From Desulfurococcales archaeon (GTDB lineage: Archaea; Thermoproteota; Thermoprotei_A; Sulfolobales; AG1), in the NCBI GenBank assembly GCA_026990885.1, contig JALXCO010000170.1, positions 1 through 5,672 on the forward strand: a stretch of DNA of 5,672 nt, read 5' to 3'. The notes under the pieces were generated by a model. That model saw nothing but the letters and a program-made list of their open reading frames with translations. It was not told the origin of the DNA and did not search any database. Made by a program: the position numbers and the translations under genes. Of this stretch, positions 1 to 4,515 are shown piece by piece. The first letter of the stretch is position 1, and every line of letters begins with the position of its first letter.

Positions 1-16
1 GTATCTATCTACTATA

Positions 17-496
17 ATGCCTAGGGAGTATAGATGGATCAAGTATAGAGAGATGATATATCTAGCTACCCTCTTCATATTGATCTATCCAGCATCCATC
101 TATGCCGAGTCGATAGCCTTGAATATCGATCCTGGCAGATCCTTCTTTCTAGGATCGCTGATCGTTTTCGCACTATACATAATGCTTCTGAACGTTGTGA
201 GGCCTCTAGATCTGGATCAGATTGCCGGAACAATACTCGACAAGATATCTATGAGGAGCCTCATTTCATTTATAGAGGGCACCGGTAAAATCTCAATCAT
301 TGGGTTAGTGCTCTATCTGATCTTTGTTGAAGGAGATCTTATTTTTCTGGTAGCGATACTGCCCACGGTATTTGTGCTGTATAGGGCTATATCTTCACGG
401 GAGAGGTCCCTGGCTAAATACGGATTCTACACGCCAGTAATCAAGCTAGCTTTAGTGATGGCGGTTATCGCTTCATATATATTCATAGCTTACTAA
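17..496 (+). CDS. Multi-helix integral membrane protein, function unknown
   Basis: I do not recognise this 159-residue protein. It is strongly hydrophobic, with probable membrane helices near residues 12-30, 42-61, 91-123 (long enough for two helices with a short turn at E105-G106) and 140-158. Between helices 2 and 3 lies a polar segment (about 62-90) with a short acidic stretch around DLDQ, and a basic loop SSRERSLAK sits before the last helix, which would favour a cytoplasmic position for that loop. No catalytic or cofactor motif is visible. The start is uncertain. The frame is open to the left window edge with no stop and no other start codon in the 16 bases shown, and there is no ribosome binding site, so the gene is either leaderless from the ATG at 17 or begins outside the window. 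It converges on the minus-strand gene ending at 542, 45 bp away. Confidence 0.7.
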   Translation: MPREYRWIKYREMIYLATLFILIYPASIYAESIALNIDPGRSFFLGSLIVFALYIMLLNVVRPLDLDQIAGTILDKISMRSLISFIEGTGKISIIGLVLYLIFVEGDLIFLVAILPTVFVLYRAISSRERSLAKYGFYTPVIKLALVMAVIASYIFIAY

Positions 497-541
497 CCTA
501 TTCAAGCCGATCTGGATATGGGATGTTGATAGGGATCTCTT

Positions 542-850
542 TCAGCGTCTTTTAGGTTTTGATGATCTAGAAATATATATTCTAGCCCTATATATACCGT
601 CACTTACAGTTATGTGATGTTTTCCACGGTAAACCCTCAGTTTCCTCCTTCTAGCTTCATCAACCACCCCTTCAGGATCTCTACATTCAAACTCCACATA
701 CGGCGGGTGGTAATCAATCTTCAAGAGGTCCCCTGCATCTATTGCTTCTCTAGTATAGCCTGTAGGTGCACACATGTCGAGCAGAAAACCCATGTATCTT
801 GGTATGGAGATTCCGCGAATTAGCCTTATAAGCCTAGAATCTCTATGCAT
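542..850 (-). CDS. Small basic protein of unknown function, partner of the nucleotidyltransferase gene
   Basis: This 102-residue protein has no family I recognise. It has a basic N-terminal helix-like part (residues 1-20), a middle segment with C27, and a C-terminal half that alternates strand-like and charged stretches (YVEFECRD, an Arg-rich DEARRRK helix, KHHITV, RARIYIS). It ends in a basic tail SSKPKRR, which suggests nucleic-acid or nucleotide contact but does not prove it. The start is well fixed: GAGGT lies 4 bases upstream of the ATG, and an in-frame TGA a few codons earlier rules out extension. It follows the nucleotidyltransferase gene by 21 bp on the same strand and is probably co-transcribed with it. 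The downstream 45 bp to the convergent gene show no clear T-tract terminator. Confidence 0.72.
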   Translation of the reverse strand: MHRDSRLIRLIRGISIPRYMGFLLDMCAPTGYTREAIDAGDLLKIDYHPPYVEFECRDPEGVVDEARRRKLRVYRGKHHITVSDGIYRARIYISRSSKPKRR

Positions 851-854
851 ATCT

Positions 855-859
855 ACCTC
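855..859 (-). promoter_or_regulatory. Ribosome binding site of the small basic protein gene
   Basis: On the minus strand GAGGT stands 4 bases before the ATG at 850, complementary to the archaeal 16S rRNA 3' end. An RBS here, inside the 21-bp gap after the nucleotidyltransferase stop, fits an internal operon gene and supports the 850 start. Confidence 0.6.
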
Positions 860-871
860 AGCTCAAGCCTG

Positions 872-1300
872 CTAACGATCCTGTCTAGCTCTCTTATATA
901 GATAGTCTCTGTCTAGGGACCTCCATGCTTGGTGAATTATCTTTTTGAGGTCATCTATATCTTTCCTTTCACCTGACATGAGCTTAAGGATTATAAGATC
1001 CTCTAAGGATGGAACAAACAGATTCTCGTACATTTCTCTGGATCTTTCAATAAATTCATGGTCTAGAGTTATGGGGGTGTAATTTATATCCACATGTATA
1101 TCGTTATCAATAAGAAAGCCCCACTTCCTCCACTGAACCTTGAATCCTCTGTTTCTAAGTGTTCTCGTGATCCTATCACGAATTTCCTGCGTGAATGGCT
1201 TATCTATAGTTATATCCCAGTCCTGTGTTTCCCTTCCGATATCCACGTTATATATAGCTATACTTCTTGCCCCTATTAGGAAGGCTCTTATGTTGAGCAT
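872..1300 (-). CDS. Minimal nucleotidyltransferase-fold protein (DUF6036/AbiEii-like)
   Basis: This 142-residue protein has the signature of a small polymerase-beta-type nucleotidyltransferase. It shows a strand ending in LIGARS (G10-S13, where the family usually has GG or GS), then RETQDWD with the metal-binding Asp pair D27 and D29. A third candidate acidic residue is D71 in IHVDI. Near the C-terminus, PSLEDLIILKLMSG followed by RKDIDDLKKI (about 97-121) is the conserved tail of DUF6036/AbiEii-like families, which often act as toxin-antitoxin NTases or uncharacterised transferases. No substrate can be assigned. The start is odd: the ATG at 1300 sits in the middle of the expected first helix and has no RBS. 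The frame runs open about 31 codons further upstream, with helix-like coding (LLEIINLLNMLNIR), but contains no ATG, GTG or TTG. Non-canonical initiation, a lost start codon or true short N-terminus are all possible. It heads a probable two-gene unit with the gene ending at 542. Confidence 0.75.
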   Translation of the reverse strand: MLNIRAFLIGARSIAIYNVDIGRETQDWDITIDKPFTQEIRDRITRTLRNRGFKVQWRKWGFLIDNDIHVDINYTPITLDHEFIERSREMYENLFVPSLEDLIILKLMSGERKDIDDLKKIIHQAWRSLDRDYLYKRARQDR

Positions 1301-1377
1301 ATTTAGTAGATTTATGATCTCTAGAAGGGTTGGATGGATAAAATCTTGATGCCCTTCTTGGCTCTCCGTTTTATTTT

Positions 1378-2889
1378 CTATATCTTGATGTATTTAGATT
1401 CTAGATACTCTATATACCTCTCTGGGTTGAGCTCCTCTCCAAGCGATTTCTTCATCAGTGTTTTTGGATCGTATGTTGAGCCCCACCTATGTATCTTTTC
1501 TCTTAGCCAGGTCTTTATAGAGTCGAATTTCTTGTTGCTTACTACCTCGCTTAGCGGCCCAAGATCATTCTCCATAGCATGCTTTATCTGTGCAGCTACT
1601 ATTGTCCCGATCGTGTATGTGGGGAAGTAGCCTATAGATCCCCCGCTCCAGTGGATGTCTTGGAGAACCCCCTCCGAGTAGGTTTTCGGCTTGATCCCCA
1701 GCTTATCCTCGTACTGCTCTGCCCACAGCTCCGGTAGATCCGACACCTTGATCTCTCCCTTAACAAGGAGCTTCTCCAGCTCGAATCTAACGACTATATG
1801 GAGATTGTAGGTCACCTCATCGGCATCAACCCTTATTAGGCCTGGCCTAACGATGTTGAAGTACCTATATAGCTCCTCAGGCGTGTATTCCCTCACATAC
1901 TCCAGCTCCTCGGCAACGATGCTGTATATCAGATCTACAAAATCCCTGCTTCTACCAACTATATTCTCCCAGAACCTAGACTGGGACTCGTGGATCCCGA
2001 GAGAAACGCCCTTAGCTAGAGGAGTTGTGGCTAGTTTTTCGTCTATCTGAAGCTCGTATAGCGCGTGGCCATACTCATGGATCACTGCCAGAATGCTTCT
2101 CCTGAAATCCTTCCCCTCATACCTGGTAGTTATTCTAACGTCTTTCACACCCATAGACGTTGTGAATGGGTGGGCAGACACGTCTAGCCTCAGCGTTTTC
2201 GGGTCGTAGCCTATCAGCTCGAGTATACTTTTATTAACCCTTTTAAGAGCTTCAACCCTATACTCTCTATCTTCAAGCGGATGGCTCTCTGGGTAGTATC
2301 CATCTGACCTTACCCTATCCAGTATCTTCTTGAGCCTCGGAGTTATGACTTCTACAACCCGATCGAAGTCCCTGGTTTTCAGACCCTCCTCATAAAGATC
2401 GAGCAGAGCATCATACGGATGCTCATCGTACCCCAGCTTATCGGCTACCTCCCTCACCAGATCTACAATCTTCGCGAGATAAGGCTCAAACACCTTAAAA
2501 TTGTTTTCAGCCTTAGCGTTCCTCCACACAACCGTTGCCTCCGAGGTTACGCGTGATAGCTCCTCCACCAGCTTGGGTGGGATCTTCTTTGCCTTCTCTA
2601 TCTCCCTCTTCAGAACCCTTACTACTCCACGCTCATAGTCGTTTAGATCTTTAATATCCGAAGCCTTATCAACAAGCTTCACGAAGGATTCATCTATAAG
2701 CAGTTTGTGGGCTAGAACCGATAGCTGTGATGTCGCGATCGATCTCTCCTTAACACCCTGCTCAGGCATGTAGGTCTCGAGGTCCCACCCAAGAAGGCTT
2801 AACGCGTGGTTTATGCTCCAGATCAGCTTGTATCTATCTAGAATAGCCTTTACTGTATCATTGCTGAAAAGCTCGGCCAGTTTAAACAC
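1378..2889 (-). CDS. M32 family thermostable metallocarboxypeptidase
   Basis: This is a 503-residue cytosolic zinc- or cobalt-dependent carboxypeptidase of peptidase family M32 (Pyrococcus furiosus and Thermus Taq type, about 500 residues, usually dimeric, broad specificity). It removes C-terminal amino acids from peptides. Every family motif is visible in order: HPF at 240-242, DVRIT at 250-254, the metal site HEYGH at 271-275 (H271 and H275 ligands, E272 general base), HESQSR at 300-305 with E301 as third ligand, RVDADEVTYNLHI at 353-365, and LQDIHWSGGSIGYFPTY from 409. Length is normal and the frame is intact, so it should be active. The start is a GTG; a TAG lies directly before it in frame, so no longer N-terminus is possible. 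No RBS is present, and a TATA-like box about 28 bp upstream suggests a leaderless mRNA. It appears monocistronic, 77 bp before the nucleotidyltransferase gene. Confidence 0.97.
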   Translation of the reverse strand: MFKLAELFSNDTVKAILDRYKLIWSINHALSLLGWDLETYMPEQGVKERSIATSQLSVLAHKLLIDESFVKLVDKASDIKDLNDYERGVVRVLKREIEKAKKIPPKLVEELSRVTSEATVVWRNAKAENNFKVFEPYLAKIVDLVREVADKLGYDEHPYDALLDLYEEGLKTRDFDRVVEVITPRLKKILDRVRSDGYYPESHPLEDREYRVEALKRVNKSILELIGYDPKTLRLDVSAHPFTTSMGVKDVRITTRYEGKDFRRSILAVIHEYGHALYELQIDEKLATTPLAKGVSLGIHESQSRFWENIVGRSRDFVDLIYSIVAEELEYVREYTPEELYRYFNIVRPGLIRVDADEVTYNLHIVVRFELEKLLVKGEIKVSDLPELWAEQYEDKLGIKPKTYSEGVLQDIHWSGGSIGYFPTYTIGTIVAAQIKHAMENDLGPLSEVVSNKKFDSIKTWLREKIHRWGSTYDPKTLMKKSLGEELNPERYIEYLESKYIKI

Positions 2890-2913
2890 CTAACTTTCAT
2901 ATTATATTGAAGC

Positions 2914-2920
2914 TATAATT
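2914..2920 (-). promoter_or_regulatory. TATA-like box of the M32 carboxypeptidase gene
   Basis: Minus-strand AATTATA is centred about 28 bp upstream of the GTG at 2889, preceded by an A-rich CGTAAAAT stretch that could serve as the TFB recognition element. The usual distance from archaeal TATA centre to transcript start is about 26-27 bp, which places the first transcribed base at or next to the GTG. This agrees with the lack of an RBS. The surroundings are AT-rich, so a chance match is possible. Confidence 0.45.
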
Positions 2921-2999
2921 ATTTTACGGTGCAATAAAATAAGGTAGGACTGTTCACCAGATCGAGAAGTTAGAGAATTAAACTAAAGATGTAGTGAGG

Positions 3000-3006
3000 A
3001 AAAAAA
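3000..3006 (-). terminator. T-tract terminator after the 71-residue orphan gene
   Basis: Seven T residues in a row on the minus strand begin 27 bases after the stop codon at 3034. Uninterrupted T-tracts close behind a stop codon are the usual intrinsic termination signal of archaeal RNA polymerase. No stable hairpin is obvious and none is needed. It separates the orphan gene from the carboxypeptidase promoter. Confidence 0.5.
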
Positions 3007-3033
3007 TATAAGGATTAAACCAATAATAGTGAT

Positions 3034-3249
3034 CTAGTTGCTTTTTATCCATCTAAAGATCCTTGATAGCGCATTCCCTTTAGCTTGCTTCTCAGCGAGC
3101 TTTCTGTTTCCGTCGGTATATAAAAGGTCCTCATACCTTATATTTAGATCGTATTCCAGGATCCTTGCGAAGGCACTGTTCTCGCTAATGGCTATCGGAA
3201 AATAGCCATTCTTATACACGTTTCTATCCTTGTAGTCGACCTTAGCCAT
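3034..3249 (-). CDS. Short orphan protein of unknown function, start revised
   Basis: I do not recognise this small protein. With the start chosen here it is 71 residues, mixed charged, with no membrane segment or cysteine. It has a Lys/Tyr/Asp-rich N-terminus, a central FPIAISENSAFARILEYD stretch, and a basic C-terminal helix (RKLAEKQAKGN to RIFRWIKSN), which could bind nucleic acid or be a short regulator; this is inference. The longest frame would begin at 3279 (81 residues), but that ATG lies only about 5 bases after a TATA box and so is probably upstream of the transcript start. A GGTGAT ribosome binding site sits just before the paired ATG codons at 3252 and 3249. Which of these two is used is undecided; 3249 has the better spacing (6 bases against 3). 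It is transcribed alone, with its own promoter and T-tract. Confidence 0.65.
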   Translation of the reverse strand: MAKVDYKDRNVYKNGYFPIAISENSAFARILEYDLNIRYEDLLYTDGNRKLAEKQAKGNALSRIFRWIKSN

Positions 3250-3255
3250 CATATT

Positions 3256-3261
3256 ATCACC
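3256..3261 (-). promoter_or_regulatory. Ribosome binding site that sets the orphan gene start
   Basis: Minus-strand GGTGAT lies 3 bases before the ATG at 3252 and 6 bases before the ATG at 3249. It is inside the longest possible frame, which is why the start at 3279 is disfavoured. Confidence 0.6.
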
Positions 3262-3281
3262 CAAATATATATTATACATAA

Positions 3282-3331
3282 ACCTATATAAACTTAACTT
3301 CAGGAATTCAATACCTATTTAAATATAGGTA
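3282..3331. repeat. Dyad and duplicated AGGT element upstream of the orphan gene
   Basis: TACCTAT (3312-3318) and ATAGGTA (3325-3331) form a perfect 7-bp inverted repeat around TTAAAT. In addition, minus-strand TTTAAATAGGT (3323-3313) nearly repeats TTTATATAGGT (3292-3282), the latter containing the TATA box. The copies are 31 bp apart, about three helical turns. This arrangement could be an operator for a dimeric regulator overlapping the promoter, or a second promoter-like box. Base composition here is very AT-rich, so part of the similarity may be chance. Confidence 0.35.
3285..3292 (-). promoter_or_regulatory. TATA box of the orphan gene
   Basis: Minus-strand TTTATATA is a near-consensus archaeal TATA box. 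Counting about 26 bp from its centre puts the transcript start near 3262, directly before the GGTGAT site at 3256-3261, so box, transcript start, RBS and paired ATGs line up consistently. The preceding bases (AAGTTAAG on the minus strand) are purine-rich as expected for a TFB contact. Confidence 0.55.
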
Positions 3332-3513
3332 AGGTAATATAAATAATAAAAATAAAAACATATATAGTATATATATTTTATATTTATAATAGAACAAATA
3401 CATCGAGATCGCTGAATCAATAAAGAAAAGAAAGAATAGGGGGAGGTAAGGCTAGCTAGACACAGAAAAAGTTAGAGGAGAGCTAGAGCATATCGAGCAT
3501 GTGGGGAAACGCT
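3332..3513. other. AT-rich intergenic spacer without a gene
   Basis: Between the orphan gene promoter and the end of the cupredoxin gene I see no protein-coding frame of substance, no tRNA-like structure and no C/D-box pair. The left part (about 3340-3400) is almost pure A and T with short TATATA runs. The middle (about 3420-3450) is a plus-strand purine-rich run ending in GGGGGAGGT. That resembles a strong ribosome binding site, but no start codon follows at a usable distance. Read on the minus strand the same run is pyrimidine-rich and could be a second transcript end behind the cupredoxin gene. Confidence 0.5.
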
Positions 3514-3534
3514 ATAAAAATAAAAAAGAATTTT
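3514..3534 (-). terminator. T-rich terminator after the cupredoxin gene
   Basis: On the minus strand, starting about 17 bases beyond the stop at 3552, the sequence carries runs of T4-T6 separated by single bases (TTCTTTTTTATTTTTAT). This is typical of archaeal intrinsic termination and marks the end of the oxidase transcript. Confidence 0.55.
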
Positions 3535-3551
3535 AGGTTTAGTTAAATTGC

Positions 3552-4079
3552 TTACCCGCTAACCACAAACTTGCCCCACATACCCTGGGGTGCGTGGTTA
3601 GCTACCGGACACTGATAGAAGTACTCGCCCGGCGACTCAGCAACGAATATCACCGACTCGCTCTTCCCTGGCGCTAGAGGCTTTGTCGGGGTAGTTATCT
3701 GGGAGTTGAACAGCACTTCGGGGCCCACAGGCTTAACTGTTGGTACTACAGCGAAGGCGTGTGGAATCGTGTCTATATTGATGAGCGTTATCTTTACTAC
3801 GTCGCCGCTCTTTACATTAATAACTGGACCTGGAGACGTGATCTCGTCTGGCGAGAAGCCGAAACCCAGCTGGCCGTCGGGTGTTTTCCCTGCATATAGC
3901 GTGATCTCTACTGTTGGTGTTAGCTGTGCTCCTCCACCGCCTGCGGCTTGCGCCGGTGCTGGAGCTACTGGTAGCGCTATCTGTATTCCTAGCAGTACCA
4001 TGATTATGCCTAGCCATAGTAGGAAGGCTATGGCTATCACTATGAAGAGGAATGCTTTATCTGCTTTGGAGAGTGTCAT
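3552..4079 (-). CDS. Membrane-anchored cupredoxin in the oxidase subunit II position, type 1 copper-like site
   Basis: This 175-residue protein has a short cytoplasmic N-terminus, one membrane helix (about 10-37), a flexible Pro/Ala/Gly linker (38-52) and a cupredoxin domain (about 55-175) outside the membrane. Its candidate copper ligands are H107 (in IPHAF), C157, H162 and M167. C-x4-H-x4-M followed by W/G is the spacing of rusticyanin and sulfocyanin type 1 sites. CuA of ordinary cytochrome c oxidase subunit II needs two cysteines (C-x3-C-x3-H-x2-M), and this protein has only one cysteine in total. It also has one helix where subunit II commonly has two. By context it belongs to the haem-copper oxidase, either as a CuA-less subunit II or as a tethered blue-copper donor to it. 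The ATG lies 2 bp after the previous stop with a weak GGGGT RBS inside that gene, so the two are probably translationally coupled. Fold assignment is firm, exact role is not. Confidence 0.88.
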   Translation of the reverse strand: MTLSKADKAFLFIVIAIAFLLWLGIIMVLLGIQIALPVAPAPAQAAGGGGAQLTPTVEITLYAGKTPDGQLGFGFSPDEITSPGPVINVKSGDVVKITLINIDTIPHAFAVVPTVKPVGPEVLFNSQITTPTKPLAPGKSESVIFVAESPGEYFYQCPVANHAPQGMWGKFVVSG

Positions 4080-4081
4080 CT

Positions 4082-4375
4082 CTATCTACCCCATAGGAGG
4101 TTCACTATGAGCCATAGGGATAGCGCGAACGCTATTGCTGAGCCGTACTTTACCCAGCCGATCTCCCAGGCGAGGCCGAGGAATATGAAGCCGAGGATCA
4201 GGAACTGGAACGCTGTGAAGGCGATAACTATCTGTAGAGCCAGTGCCGGGAACTGGCTTACTAGTACAGATTCAAATAGTATTGATGCTATCAATATCAG
4301 GAATAGCCCTATCACAACACTCGAGCTGAGATTGAATCCGTATTTCTGGTTCTGACCTTCTTCAGATCCACTCAT
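4082..4375 (-). CDS. Small three-helix membrane protein, putative oxidase subunit IV-like, start revised
   Basis: With the start chosen here it has 97 residues: a polar N-terminus (MSGSEEGQNQKYG) and three probable membrane helices near 18-38, 43-68 and 75-95, ending in WGR. Size and topology resemble the small subunit IV (CyoD/COX4-type) of bacterial haem-copper oxidases, and it sits between the subunit I-III gene and the subunit II-position gene. No diagnostic motif is visible, so the subunit role rests on context. The longest frame starts at a GTG at 4384, but that GTG is part of a strong ribosome binding site, GAGGTGAT, placed 4 bases before the ATG at 4375; I therefore use the ATG. The stop is 2 bp before the cupredoxin start. 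The gap to the subunit I-III gene is about 140 bp, large enough for its own promoter. Confidence 0.8.
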   Translation of the reverse strand: MSGSEEGQNQKYGFNLSSSVVIGLFLILIASILFESVLVSQFPALALQIVIAFTAFQFLILGFIFLGLAWEIGWVKYGSAIAFALSLWLIVNLLWGR

Positions 4376-4379
4376 ACAT

Positions 4380-4387
4380 ATCACCTC
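4380..4387 (-). promoter_or_regulatory. Strong ribosome binding site of the small membrane protein gene
   Basis: GAGGTGAT on the minus strand is an eight-base match to the anti-Shine-Dalgarno end of archaeal 16S rRNA, with 4 bases to the ATG at 4375. It contains the upstream in-frame GTG (4384), showing that the GTG is not the start. Confidence 0.75.
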
Positions 4388-4399
4388 ACACGGGTTTTA

Positions 4400-4436
4400 G
4401 GGATTGTATGGGGGAATCATGTATAGGGGGATGTAT
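4400..4436. repeat. G-run direct repeats in the leader of the small membrane protein gene
   Basis: On the plus strand GGGATTGTAT, GGGGGAATCATGTAT and GGGGGATGTAT follow one another as three imperfect direct copies of G-run + AT + TGTAT. With another GGG at 4392-4394 there are four G-runs of 3, 3, 5 and 5 bases within 39 bp (4392-4430). On the minus-strand transcript this reads as C-runs alternating with ATACAT. Confidence 0.45.
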
Positions 4437-4439
4437 ATC
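4433..4439 (-). promoter_or_regulatory. Possible TATA-like box for the small membrane protein and cupredoxin genes
   Basis: Minus-strand GATATAC would place a transcript start near 4410, giving a leader of about 35 bases that contains the GAGGTGAT site. TTATTAAA at 4471-4478 is an alternative box giving a longer leader. Neither is preceded by a convincing TFB element, so this is a weak call. Confidence 0.3.
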
Positions 4440-4456
4440 CCGGATAGAATCTGCAT

Positions 4457-4462
4457 AAAAAA
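4457..4462 (-). terminator. Possible T-tract terminator after the subunit I-III gene
   Basis: Six T residues in a row on the minus strand lie 53 bases after the stop at 4516 and before the candidate GATATAC promoter. They could cause full or partial termination between the oxidase genes. The tract is short and isolated. Confidence 0.35.
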
Positions 4463-4515
4463 CATAATGGTTTAATAAGTTGAGAGCTCATTAAGGCTTT
4501 AACCCCATGATCCCT

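Noticed and set aside
567..585. Inverted repeat CTAGAA...TTCTAG with an AT-only centre, near the end of the small basic protein gene.
   Set aside because: It lies inside a coding frame (Ile/Tyr/Arg/Ser codons), its centre is not symmetric and no T-tract follows, so it is probably chance.
542..850. Possible HEPN motif (R-x5-H around residues 72-78) in the partner of the nucleotidyltransferase.
   Set aside because: HEPN proteins are all-helical with R-x4-6-H in a helix, while this region looks strand-rich and basic; the match is only by spacing.
1334..1630. Plus-strand open frame of 98 codons over the end of the carboxypeptidase gene.
   Set aside because: It overlaps a certain gene on the other strand and has no RBS or recognisable motif; a shadow frame.
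3332..3513. Possible non-coding RNA, tRNA or CRISPR repeats in the AT-rich spacer.
   Set aside because: No cloverleaf, no regularly spaced repeats and no paired C (RTGATGA) and D (CTGA) boxes could be found; only a lone CTGA at 3411-3414.
3438..3546. Strong RBS-like GGGGGAGGT on the plus strand followed by a 15-codon frame from the ATG at 3499.
   Set aside because: The ATG is more than 50 bases from the RBS-like site, the peptide is tiny and runs through the terminator of the cupredoxin gene.
3706..4110. Open frame of about 134 codons on the plus strand opposite the cupredoxin gene.
   Set aside because: It mirrors the codon bias of the minus-strand gene, has low-complexity Pro/Ala content from the linker region and no domain features.
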